Program-made: the position numbers and the translations under genes
Part shown: in pieces, positions 15,009 through 21,871 of the stretch
Layout of the letters: each line of letters opens with the position of its first letter
Position numbering within the stretch: position 1 is the first letter of the stretch
Notes under the pieces: model-generated
What the model was told of the DNA's origin: nothing
The model's input: the letters and a program-made list of their open reading frames with translations, nothing else
Database searches by the model: none
Assembly: GCF_017464355.1 (NCBI RefSeq)
Contig: NZ_JAFUAG010000008.1
Span: 1-35,377, forward strand
Source of the DNA: Ruminococcus sp.
GTDB lineage: Bacteria > Bacillota > Clostridia > Oscillospirales > Ruminococcaceae
Reading direction: 5' to 3'
Length of the DNA: 35,377 bases

Positions 15009-16913
15009 TTACTTAGTTTCAGGCAGAGCCTTAATGCTCTTTACATGGGCTGCAATGCTCATCAGGTCGGTGACGTTGACCTCGCCGTTGACATCGGTGT
15101 CAGCTGCATTTATGCTGTACTTGTCGATGGCCTTAATGCTCTTTACATGGGCGGCTGCCAGCATCACGTCGGTAACGTTTATCTCGCCGTCGCCGTTGAT
15201 ATCGCCGCGCATAGCTGTAGCACGGGCATACTCGTCATCATTGCTGCAAACCAGAACATCGTAGTCCCTGCTCACCTCAGCCTTGCTGCCGTCGCCCTTG
15301 AAGAGGCCGTATCTGCTGCTAACGGTCAGTACCTCATCATCGGTGGTGAACTCATCTACGCTGAATTCAGCGGGAACGTCCGTATCGGGCACCAGCAGGC
15401 CTTCAAGCTCAACACCGAAGCCCTCAGCCTTAGGGGACTCGCCTGCCCTGAACACGATAACGGGGTCGTTCTCATCGTGGCCGAAGGGGTGTATGTATCT
15501 TGTGCTGTCATCAGCCGCAAAGGTCAGGCCTGTGGCTGCAGCGGATATGCACATGAGGTTGAAGGAGTCGTTCCTTACATAGATGCAGTTTCTCTCTGCG
15601 TCGTAGTAGGGGTCTACCGAGCAGTACTGTGCGAATTCAGCAGTGGGCTTGAAAGCTATGGGGGCGCACTTGTGTACGTTGCCCTCATCATCGGTCTCCT
15701 CGCTGACAGCAAGGGGTTCGGTCATGCCGTCCTTATCCCTGAGTATACGGATATTTCCGTTCTCGCCGTTCTCAACGTAATAGATGACATTGTAGCCTTC
15801 GCTGTCAACACCCACGAAAGCACCCTCTGCCTGGCAGGCAGCAGCGGTCTCAAGGGTGTAGGCTATCCTGAAATCGAAGGAGCCGTCAGAGTAATAGTAC
15901 TTGTAGAGAACCACGATCAGCGAGCCGTTATAATTGTTCCAGCCGGGAGCATTCAGGGTAATGTATACCCTGTCGCCTGCGACTATGGGCGTGGAGGTAC
16001 AGGTGTAGCCCTCAAGACCGAGGACCTTGGCTACATCATAGGCATTGCCTTCCTCTGTGTTCGTGGATATGATATGGCCTGCTTTGTCAGTGTAGTACAC
16101 CCTGTCGCCGTTTAGCACCAGCTTGCTGCGTATGTCATCCGAGCCCAGACCAAAGCGGGTGATGTACTCGCCTGTATGCCTGTTTACGAAATATATCTCA
16201 TTGCGCTCGGGAGATCCCAGCTGGCCTGTGATACCGTTCTCGCAGCCGATAGCCAGGGTGTCATCGTCAAGGGCAGCCACAGTTGTCCAGTAGTAGCCGC
16301 CGCAGTTCGTCAGCTCCCAGTCAGCGGAGGTCTCTTCATCTGTAACAGCTTCGTCAAGGTCGGTGGGGTCCAGGCAGACATAGTCGGCATCGACCTCTTC
16401 ACCGTTCCAGAAGCCTGTGAACACCTTGCCGTCAAGGCATACTATATCGCAGGTGGGGCTGCCGCCGTTCTTGTTGTGGTATATCCACAGGGACTCCAGC
16501 GTTTCGCTGTCAAAGGCCTGTACAGTGCCGTTATCCAGTGCCATGAACACCTTGCCGTCACTGTAAGCGGGCCCCTTGGTTGCATAGGTGGCCTGACCCG
16601 CCATTTTTGCAGTTGTCAGCACCTCGCCTGTGGCCTTGGATACCTTGCATATCTTGTTTGCAGTGCAGATGTAGATGTAATCGGGGTGCGCGGCATTGAA
16701 GCCTGTGGGCGCATCGCTCCAGGTCAGCTTGTCTTCGCCTATCTGTGTCGCCCAGATCAGCGCACTCTTTTCAGAGGAGTCAAAAACGAGGACAGGTGAA
16801 GCTCCCTCGGGGGACTTTATCCCTGTATTCTCGGCAGAAACTGCCATAACACCGTTGAGCGCCAGCGCAGCAGCACTCATCACACTCAGGAACCTTGCAG
16901 GTCTTTTTTTCAT
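15009..16913 (-). CDS. Secreted PQQ-type beta-propeller protein with a type I dockerin
   Basis: 634 residues. A signal peptide (about 1-27, ending VSA) precedes a long beta-rich part (about 40-560) with propeller-blade motifs such as GKVFMALDNGTVQAFDSET, DYIYICTANKICKVSKATGE and GDRVYYTDKAGHI. The C-terminus (about 570-634) is a dockerin with two calcium loops, GDINGDGEINVTDV and DTDVNGEVNVTDL, each followed by the same helix AAHVKSIKA. The dockerin should attach it to a cohesin on a scaffoldin or cell-wall protein. No glycosidase domain is recognisable, so it is not an obvious cellulosomal enzyme; a binding propeller is more likely. It has its own promoter and a GGAGAG site before the ATG. 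It leads the minus-strand gene set, followed after a hairpin by the DUF4430/toroid/ECF genes. Confidence 0.9.
   Translation of the reverse strand: MKKRPARFLSVMSAAALALNGVMAVSAENTGIKSPEGASPVLVFDSSEKSALIWATQIGEDKLTWSDAPTGFNAAHPDYIYICTANKICKVSKATGEVLTTAKMAGQATYATKGPAYSDGKVFMALDNGTVQAFDSETLESLWIYHNKNGGSPTCDIVCLDGKVFTGFWNGEEVDADYVCLDPTDLDEAVTDEETSADWELTNCGGYYWTTVAALDDDTLAIGCENGITGQLGSPERNEIYFVNRHTGEYITRFGLGSDDIRSKLVLNGDRVYYTDKAGHIISTNTEEGNAYDVAKVLGLEGYTCTSTPIVAGDRVYITLNAPGWNNYNGSLIVVLYKYYYSDGSFDFRIAYTLETAAACQAEGAFVGVDSEGYNVIYYVENGENGNIRILRDKDGMTEPLAVSEETDDEGNVHKCAPIAFKPTAEFAQYCSVDPYYDAERNCIYVRNDSFNLMCISAAATGLTFAADDSTRYIHPFGHDENDPVIVFRAGESPKAEGFGVELEGLLVPDTDVPAEFSVDEFTTDDEVLTVSSRYGLFKGDGSKAEVSRDYDVLVCSNDDEYARATAMRGDINGDGEINVTDVMLAAAHVKSIKAIDKYSINAADTDVNGEVNVTDLMSIAAHVKSIKALPETK
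15028..15152. repeat. 23-bp direct repeat encoding the duplicated dockerin helix
   Basis: The same 23 bp, beginning GCCTTAATGCTC, occurs at 15028-15050 and 15130-15152. The identity at DNA level shows recent homogenisation of the two dockerin segments. Confidence 0.85.
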
Positions 16914-16973
16914 ATCATTTCTCTCCGTTCTCAGTAAATTTGCGGTCTTTCCCTGAAGACCTCATACACCCTA

Positions 16974-17002
16974 AGTATATCATAATGCTATGATTTTTTC
17001 AA
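16974..17002 (-). promoter_or_regulatory. SigA-type promoter for the dockerin gene and downstream operon
   Basis: On the minus strand TTGAAA (17002-16997), a 17-nt spacer and TATACT (16979-16974). The leader to the ATG at 16913 is only about 55 nt and contains a small hairpin (GGTCTT/AAGACC, 16944-16961). That is too short for a cobalamin riboswitch. Confidence 0.85.
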
Positions 17003-17121
17003 GTGCGGAGACAACAATTAACAGCAGGCTCATCATATGAAATCGTGATAGCGAGCCATAGCTTTAAACTATATCTGCCCCCCCCTTTTGCGCCTCGCAG
17101 CCTGTAATCGAAAAAAAGGTA

Positions 17122-17150
17122 TTGAAAAATGGGGAAATGTGTGTTATAAT
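17122..17150 (+). promoter_or_regulatory. Consensus SigA-type promoter for the SLOG/LCP/PII-like genes
   Basis: TTGAAA (17122-17127), a 17-nt spacer and TATAAT (17145-17150). Transcription would begin near 17157, which rules against the GTG at 17159 as start unless the mRNA is leaderless and supports the TTG at 17186. The back-to-back promoter at 16974-17002 makes this a divergent regulatory region; between them lies an 8-C run at 17078-17085. Confidence 0.9.
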
Positions 17151-17185
17151 GACTGTAAGTGCAATCGGAAGGCGGTGACCCTGCT

Positions 17186-17755
17186 TTGAATACAATACCT
17201 AAGGATGAGCTCATCACCGATAAGGCAGTGACCTGCTGCTTTACGGGACACCGCAGCCGCGACCTGCCCTTCGGGGGAGATGTCAGCAGGCAGGGTGTCA
17301 AAAATCTGATAAGCACGATACAGCTGGTGTGTTCCCGCGCCTATGAGGCGGGCTACCGCACTTTCATGACAGGCATGGCGGACGGCGCGGATATCATCTG
17401 CGGGTCGGTCATAATGGATATGATGAACGATGTGCGCTACAAAGGCATGAAGCTCATATGCGTGCTGCCCTACAGGGAGCAGCGGAGGGAGCTTTCGTCG
17501 GCGGGGGACAGGTATATACACAGCCTGCTGCTTGAAAGAGCCGAATACGTCGTGGTAACGGGCGAGGCTCATGACCGCGGGCGGTATCGGGAGAGGAACC
17601 AGTATATGGTAGACCATTCCTCAGCGCTCATAGCGGTGTACAAGGAAAAACAGCGGGGCTCGGGTACGCTGCAGACCATAAATATGGCGAAGCGTGCAGG
17701 GCTGACCACCCACATCATCGAGCTGGACAAGAACCCCCAGTTCTATATCGACTGA
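17186..17755 (+). CDS. SLOG-family protein (YpsA/DUF1273-like)
   Basis: 189 residues. The opening CCFTGHRSRDLPFGGD and the later MTGMADGADIICG match the YpsA group of the SLOG superfamily, Rossmann-like proteins thought to bind nucleotide-derived ligands. The C-terminal half has IAVYKEKQRGSGTLQTINMA, also typical. I place the start at the TTG at 17186, because AAGGCGGTGA (17169-17178) is a near-perfect ribosome binding site 7 nt upstream and the promoter lies at 17122-17150. In Bacillus subtilis YpsA influences cell division, but this function cannot be assumed here. The next gene begins 34 nt downstream on the same strand. Confidence 0.85.
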   Translation: MNTIPKDELITDKAVTCCFTGHRSRDLPFGGDVSRQGVKNLISTIQLVCSRAYEAGYRTFMTGMADGADIICGSVIMDMMNDVRYKGMKLICVLPYREQRRELSSAGDRYIHSLLLERAEYVVVTGEAHDRGRYRERNQYMVDHSSALIAVYKEKQRGSGTLQTINMAKRAGLTTHIIELDKNPQFYID

Positions 17756-17789
17756 ATAAATATCACATAAACAGTAAGGAGAAAACTTT

Positions 17790-18875
17790 ATGTCATCTGC
17801 CGTAAAAAGAAAGAAAAAGAAGAGATCGCAGGCGCCTGTGGCGCTGGTGTACGTTGTCACCGTGCTGGTGTTCATGGCACTGCTGTTCATGCTTGCGCTG
17901 TATCTTCTGAAGACCTATCATATAATCGGCAACGAAGTGGAGGAAGAGCCCGTAGTAAAGGTGCAGACCTTCAACGACCTGTTTGCCAGGGTCAACAGCA
18001 AGGGCGACCTTGCGGACATGACCCTCGTCAGGATAGACCCCACCACCAACGGCATACTTGTGGTGCCTATGTCGGGGGCTACCGTGAACAGCGCTGATAA
18101 CCAGACCATGATGAATGTCTACAAGACAGCAGGCATGGCAGGCGTGAAGGAGGCCGTGGAAAATACCCTGGGCATGAAGGTGGATAACTACGCCACCCTT
18201 TCAAACGATGCTTTTGAACGTGTGTACGATATCTACGGCGGCATAACATACACGGCTCCCGAGGAGCTGTATTATCTCTCGAAGACCAATGACTACAATG
18301 ATATCTCCATACTGAAAGGCGAACTTGCCACCCTCAGCGGAAGGCAGGTAAGGCTGCTGACCCAGTACCCCGTATACTCAAACGGCAGGCAGGGCAATAA
18401 TGAGTTCCTGGGAGAAGCAGTGGAATCGCTGGTCAACAGTATGTTCCAGCAGGATTATATCACTGAGGATAACCTGGATAACATCTACGGTATAATCACC
18501 GCAAACAGCGATACGGATATGAACGCAGATGACTTCAAGCTGCAGAAGACCTATATCAAGGAGATGCTGGCAGGCGGCATTACCCCCGCACAGAAAATGA
18601 TACCCGAGGGCGTGTGGAGCCAGGATGAGGCGACCTTCACCATAAACGGCGACTTCATCACAAAGCTGAAGGAAAAGGCTGCGGAGACTTCTCCCGAACT
18701 GGGCGGCGGAAATGCCATAGATAACAGCGCGACAGGCGCCCTTACCGAGGGTGCGGCTGAGGGCACCACCGATACAGCTGCACAGACAGAGGCACCTGTT
18801 CAGGAAGAGGCTGCACAGCCCGAGGCGGACGCAGCAGAGGAACAGACAGAGGATAACGCACAGGCGGCGGAATAA
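17790..18875 (+). CDS. Divergent LytR-CpsA-Psr (LCP)-like membrane protein
   Basis: 361 residues. A very basic N-terminus (KRKKKKR) and one membrane helix (about 17-41) give a type II protein with an extracytoplasmic domain. Residues about 75-230 follow the LCP pattern: DMTLVRIDPTTNGILVVPM, then VKEAVENTLGMKVDNYATLS and FERVYDIYGGITY. LCP enzymes attach teichoic acids or other glycopolymers to peptidoglycan and need a SIPRDT-type arginine motif. Here that position reads VPMSGATV (92-99), and the later arginine-rich segment is also lost, so catalysis is doubtful. The C-terminus (about 305-361) is a low-complexity A/E/T/Q tail. The gene is the second in a plus-strand group of three. Ribosome binding site AAGGAG is present. 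Confidence 0.75.
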   Translation: MSSAVKRKKKKRSQAPVALVYVVTVLVFMALLFMLALYLLKTYHIIGNEVEEEPVVKVQTFNDLFARVNSKGDLADMTLVRIDPTTNGILVVPMSGATVNSADNQTMMNVYKTAGMAGVKEAVENTLGMKVDNYATLSNDAFERVYDIYGGITYTAPEELYYLSKTNDYNDISILKGELATLSGRQVRLLTQYPVYSNGRQGNNEFLGEAVESLVNSMFQQDYITEDNLDNIYGIITANSDTDMNADDFKLQKTYIKEMLAGGITPAQKMIPEGVWSQDEATFTINGDFITKLKEKAAETSPELGGGNAIDNSATGALTEGAAEGTTDTAAQTEAPVQEEAAQPEADAAEEQTEDNAQAAE

Positions 18876-18900
18876 AAGCTTTTAAGGAAAGTGATGACTA

Positions 18901-19311
18901 ATGAAACTCATGGTGCTGATACTCAATAAGACCGACGCGCTGGAGTACCTGCTGGAGGGTCTCTCGGCGGCGGGCATAGGCGGCGCTACCATAATACCCT
19001 CATCGGGCATGGCGATGACCCTGTCGAAGATGAATTCGAGCTTCCTCAGTTCTTCCATACGCAGTATGTTCAGCGGGGATGAGGACGATAATAAAACGGT
19101 GATCTCGGTCATCGACAATGACCAGCTGGAACTGGCAAGGCGGGTAGTATATAACACGGTGGGAGATCTCTCCCAGCCGAACACAGGCATACTTTTTACC
19201 ATACCTCTGGATTTTGTGGAGGGCAGGCGCAAAAGCAAGCGCACGGAGCTTCCCGCAAAGGACACAGCAGAGCAGAGCAAGGACGAAAAAGGGAAAAAAG
19301 AAACGAGTTAA
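18901..19311 (+). CDS. PII-like signalling domain protein
   Basis: 136 residues. MKLMVLILNKTDALEYLLEG and the following AGIGGATIIPSSGM resemble the first strand-helix unit of PII/CutA-type trimers. A second unit (about 62-105) runs from KTVISVIDNDQLELARRVV to ILFTIPLDFVEG, reminiscent of cyclic di-AMP-binding PII-like proteins (DarA/PstA). The tail (about 108-136) is charged and disordered. The usual uridylylated T-loop tyrosine of true GlnB is not recognisable, so a nitrogen role is not supported. It follows the LCP-like gene by 25 nt with AAGGAAAGTGA as ribosome binding site and probably shares its transcript. The ligand is unknown. Confidence 0.65.
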   Translation: MKLMVLILNKTDALEYLLEGLSAAGIGGATIIPSSGMAMTLSKMNSSFLSSSIRSMFSGDEDDNKTVISVIDNDQLELARRVVYNTVGDLSQPNTGILFTIPLDFVEGRRKSKRTELPAKDTAEQSKDEKGKKETS

Positions 19312-19374
19312 CAGGTCGTTTACAGGCTCTACAGCGTTTGTTTGTAAATTTCCTGTAAAAATTCCCGTCAGCCC

Positions 19375-19403
19375 TTGCAAAATACTATAATATGTGGTAT
19401 AAT
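19375..19403 (+). promoter_or_regulatory. SigA-type promoter of the rimP-nusA-infB operon
   Basis: TTGCAA (19375-19380), a 17-nt spacer and TATAAT (19398-19403). It lies about 95 nt upstream of the rimP start, leaving room for the leader hairpin at 19423-19451. Confidence 0.88.
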
Positions 19404-19422
19404 AACGGCAATAGGCTTGACG

Positions 19423-19451
19423 AAAGACTGGAACTTAAACTTCCGGTCTTT
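19423..19451 (+). terminator. Terminator-like hairpin in the rimP leader (possible attenuator)
   Basis: AAAGACTGGAA (19423-19433) pairs with TTCCGGTCTTT (19441-19451) through 11 positions with one wobble and a 7-nt loop, and a T-rich run follows. It lies about 15 nt after the predicted transcription start and 44 nt before the rimP ATG, so it would act on the operon's own transcript. Since the operon encodes NusA, autogenous attenuation is possible. Confidence 0.6.
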
Positions 19452-19495
19452 TGTGTTTGTATAGAAAAAGTTATCATGTAAACGGAGGGCAGAGA

Positions 19496-20047
19496 ATGGC
19501 TAAAGGCAAGGGCGGTAATGACCGTTCAAAGAAAAGTACGGTGGACAGGATCACCGAACTGGCACAGCCGCTGGCAGATGAACTGGGGCTTTTCCTCTGG
19601 GACGTAAGGTTCGAGAAGGAGGGCGCCACCTGGTACCTGCGGGTGCTTATCGACAAAGACGGCGGAGTCACTATGGAGGACTGCGAGAATTTCACAAGGC
19701 TCTTTAACAAGATACTCGATGACGAAGACCCGATCTCTCAGAGCTATGTGTTTGAATGCGGCAGCCCGGGACTGGGGAGAGAGCTGAGAAAGCCCATACA
19801 CTTTGAGGTCTGCATAGGCGACGCGGTGAGGGTAAGGCTCATAAGACCCGATGAGAACGGGCAGAGAGAGTTCATCGTGGGGCTGGTAGGATATGATGAG
19901 GAAGAAAAGCTCATCGCGTGCCAGACCCTGGACGAGAACGGCGACGGTGTTGAAAATGTGCAGTTTAAGCTGAGTGACTGCGCTTTTGTAAAGCTATTTG
20001 ACGACGGCGACCTGGAAGAGGAGCTGGCGGGAGCAAAATTTGACTGA
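19496..20047 (+). CDS. rimP: Ribosome maturation factor RimP
   Basis: 183 residues. After a short basic extension (MAKGKGGNDRSKKS) the RimP N-domain appears with ADELGLFLWDVRFEKEGATW, LRVLIDKDGGVTMEDCENF and SYVFECGSPGLGRELRKPIHF, the last being the family signature (normally SPGLDRPL, here with a Gly-Arg change). The Sm-like C-domain follows with VGLVGYDEEEKLI. RimP helps mature the 30S ribosomal subunit. The ATG at 19496 has GGAGGGC about 8 nt upstream; an opening 15 codons earlier lies in the leader hairpin and is rejected. It is first in the operon with nusA 44 nt downstream, the classical Firmicute order. The N-terminal lysine-rich extension is longer than in Bacillus. Confidence 0.93.
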   Translation: MAKGKGGNDRSKKSTVDRITELAQPLADELGLFLWDVRFEKEGATWYLRVLIDKDGGVTMEDCENFTRLFNKILDDEDPISQSYVFECGSPGLGRELRKPIHFEVCIGDAVRVRLIRPDENGQREFIVGLVGYDEEEKLIACQTLDENGDGVENVQFKLSDCAFVKLFDDGDLEEELAGAKFD

Positions 20048-20091
20048 ATTTTAAGGATACGACGGTTTAGAGAAAGGAATGGTCATAAAAG

Positions 20092-21210
20092 ATGAACGAG
20101 CAGTTTTTTAATGCACTGGCCGATCTGGTCAGCGAGAATGAGATCGAGAGAGATGTGCTGATCGAGAAGATAAGAGAGGGCATAATCAAGGCGATCAAGA
20201 AAGAGAACCCCGAGAGCGAGCATATCAGAGTTGACATCGAGCCCGACACAGGCAAGCTGGAGATGTGCATACTCAAAGAGGTAATGAAGGTCATGTTCGT
20301 TGATGACCCCGCCAATGAGATATACATCGGTGAGGCACAGACCTATGACCCCACCGTCAAGGAGGGCGACTGGGTAGAGATACCCGTTAACCCCGCCAAG
20401 ATAGGCAGAGTTGCGGCACAGTTCGCAAAGCAGTCCATAAAGCACGATATCAAGGATTTCGAGAGAAACAAGCTGATAGAGCAGTATAAGGACAAGGAGC
20501 ATGAGATAGTTACTGCTACCGTACAGAAGGTAGAGCCCGCTACAGGCAATGCAGTTATCACCATTGACAAGAACGAGCATTATTTCTACCGCAGCGAGCA
20601 GATACCCGGTGAGGTGCTCAAAGAGGGCGACAAGATAAAGGTATATATCGTAAGCCTGGGCGGCGGCGAGAAGAGACAGCCTGTGGTAAAGCTTTCCAGA
20701 ACACACAAGGATCTGGTGAAGAGGCTGTTTGAGCTGGAAGTTCCCGAGATAGCAGACGGCACCGTGGAGATAAAGTCCATATCCCGTACCGAGGGCGTGA
20801 GAAGCAAGATAGCTGTGTGGTCCAAGGACCCCAACGTTGACGCTGTAGGCGCCTGCATAGGCCCCAAGAAGTCCAGGATATCCGCTGTGGTACAGGAGCT
20901 CAAGGGCGAGAAGATAGACGTTATCAACTGGGTCGAGGACGAGGCTGAGTTCATAGCCAAGGCTCTTGCACCCGCTGAGGTACTTAAGGTCGAGCTGCTG
21001 GAGCCCGAGGTAAGGATAGAGCATAAGGGCGAGGAAAAGGAATTCGAGAGAGTCATCAAGAAGTGCCGCGTGGTAGTGCCCAACAACCAGTTCTCACTGG
21101 CTATAGGCAACAAGGGCCAGAATGCAAAGCTTGCAGCAGGCCTGACAGGCTATAAGATCGACATAGTTCCCGAGAACGCCCCCGAGGAAGCAGAGGGCGA
21201 GGCTGAATAA
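20092..21210 (+). CDS. nusA: Transcription termination/antitermination factor NusA
   Basis: 372 residues, the usual length for Firmicute NusA, which lacks the acidic C-terminal repeats of enterobacteria. The N-terminal domain (1 to about 125) includes NEQFFNALADLVSENEIERD. An S1 domain follows (about 130-200, IVTATVQKVEPATGNAVITI), then two KH domains with GACIGPKKSRISAVVQEL and FSLAIGNKGQNAKLAAGLTG. It binds RNA polymerase and nascent RNA and controls pausing and termination. The tail is short and acidic (PEEAEGEAE). AAAGGAATGG lies 10-15 nt before the ATG, a rather long spacing. ylxR starts 1 nt after its stop codon. Confidence 0.97.
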   Translation: MNEQFFNALADLVSENEIERDVLIEKIREGIIKAIKKENPESEHIRVDIEPDTGKLEMCILKEVMKVMFVDDPANEIYIGEAQTYDPTVKEGDWVEIPVNPAKIGRVAAQFAKQSIKHDIKDFERNKLIEQYKDKEHEIVTATVQKVEPATGNAVITIDKNEHYFYRSEQIPGEVLKEGDKIKVYIVSLGGGEKRQPVVKLSRTHKDLVKRLFELEVPEIADGTVEIKSISRTEGVRSKIAVWSKDPNVDAVGACIGPKKSRISAVVQELKGEKIDVINWVEDEAEFIAKALAPAEVLKVELLEPEVRIEHKGEEKEFERVIKKCRVVVPNNQFSLAIGNKGQNAKLAAGLTGYKIDIVPENAPEEAEGEAE

Positions 21211-21211
21211 T

Positions 21212-21493
21212 ATGCCCATGAAGCCGAAGAAGATACCCATGAGGATGTGCCTTGGCTGTTCTGAGATGAAGCCGAAGAAGGAGCTCGTCAGGGTAGTAAA
21301 GTCAAAAGAGGGCGGGATAAGCCTGGATCTGACGGGAAAGAAAGCAGGCAGAGGTGCATATATATGTGCAGATACCGAGTGCCTGAAAAAAGCACGCAAG
21401 GCAAGGCGGCTGGAAAAAAGCTTCTCGTGCAGGATAGATGACGAGATATATGACGCTATGGAAAAGGAGCTGACGAGCCATGAGCAGCAGTAA
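21212..21493 (+). CDS. ylxR: YlxR-family protein (RNase P modulator RnpM)
   Basis: 93 residues with the family features: RMCLGCSEMKPKKELVRVV near the start, then LTGKKAGRGAYIC with the conserved GRGAY motif, and a basic helix CLKKARKARRLEKSF. Members bind RNA, and the Bacillus homologue RnpM modulates RNase P. Two in-frame ATGs (21212 and 21218) are possible starts; the ribosome binding site GGGCGAGG lies in the end of nusA. It sits between nusA and ylxQ as in most Firmicutes and overlaps ylxQ by 14 nt. Confidence 0.92.
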   Translation: MPMKPKKIPMRMCLGCSEMKPKKELVRVVKSKEGGISLDLTGKKAGRGAYICADTECLKKARKARRLEKSFSCRIDDEIYDAMEKELTSHEQQ

Positions 21494-21815
21494 TAAAACA
21501 GGTATAATATCCATGTGCCGCAAGGCGGGCAAGCTGGTAATGGGCATGGATATGGTAAAGGACGCCTGCGCTCTCGGCAATGCGAAGGCTGTGTTCGCGG
21601 CGGCGGACCTTTCGGATAAGTCGCTGAAAGAGGTGCGCTACAGCTGTGCAAGGTACGGTGTGAAGCTGTATGCACTGGGTCTTACCATGGACGAGGTGGC
21701 TGAGGGCATCGGCAAGCGCACAGGTGTCATAGCCATGGTGGACAGCGGCTTTGCAAAGTCCTGCGCCAAGGGACTGGAAGAGATCGTCATAGATAAGGAC
21801 GAATTTGATTTTTGA
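21480..21815 (+). CDS. ylxQ: L7Ae/L30e-family protein YlxQ
   Basis: 111 residues. The pattern GIISMCRKAGKLVMGMDMVKD, AKAVFAAADLSDKSLKEV and YALGLTMDEVAEGIGKRTGV is that of the small ribosomal L7Ae-like proteins encoded between ylxR and infB. Such proteins bind kink-turn RNA; the precise target of YlxQ is not settled. The start ATG is inside the end of ylxR (14-nt overlap) with GGAGC just upstream. A possible extended -10 promoter for infB lies immediately downstream. Confidence 0.92.
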   Translation: MSSSNKTGIISMCRKAGKLVMGMDMVKDACALGNAKAVFAAADLSDKSLKEVRYSCARYGVKLYALGLTMDEVAEGIGKRTGVIAMVDSGFAKSCAKGLEEIVIDKDEFDF

Positions 21816-21821
21816 TAGTAA

Positions 21822-21830
21822 TGCTATAAT
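21822..21830 (+). promoter_or_regulatory. Possible extended -10 promoter upstream of infB
   Basis: TGCTATAAT (21822-21830) is an extended -10 element with perfect TATAAT, in the 56-nt gap between ylxQ and infB. No good -35 box is seen at standard spacing. It could add a secondary promoter for infB inside the operon. Confidence 0.4.
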
Positions 21831-21871
21831 GAAGAAAAAATATGAGATCGTAAACAGAAGGAGGATCTTTA

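Noticed and set aside
17159-17185. GTG at 17159 as start of the SLOG protein
   Set aside because: It lies about 2 nt after the predicted transcription start and overlaps the ribosome binding site used by the TTG at 17186.
19319-19359. TTTACAGG/CCTGTAAA inverted repeat after the PII-like gene as terminator
   Set aside because: The 25-nt loop and the lack of a T tract make it unconvincing; it could still be a regulatory site.
20083-21024. 313-codon minus-strand open frame within nusA
   Set aside because: It is an antisense shadow of a fully recognisable nusA gene.
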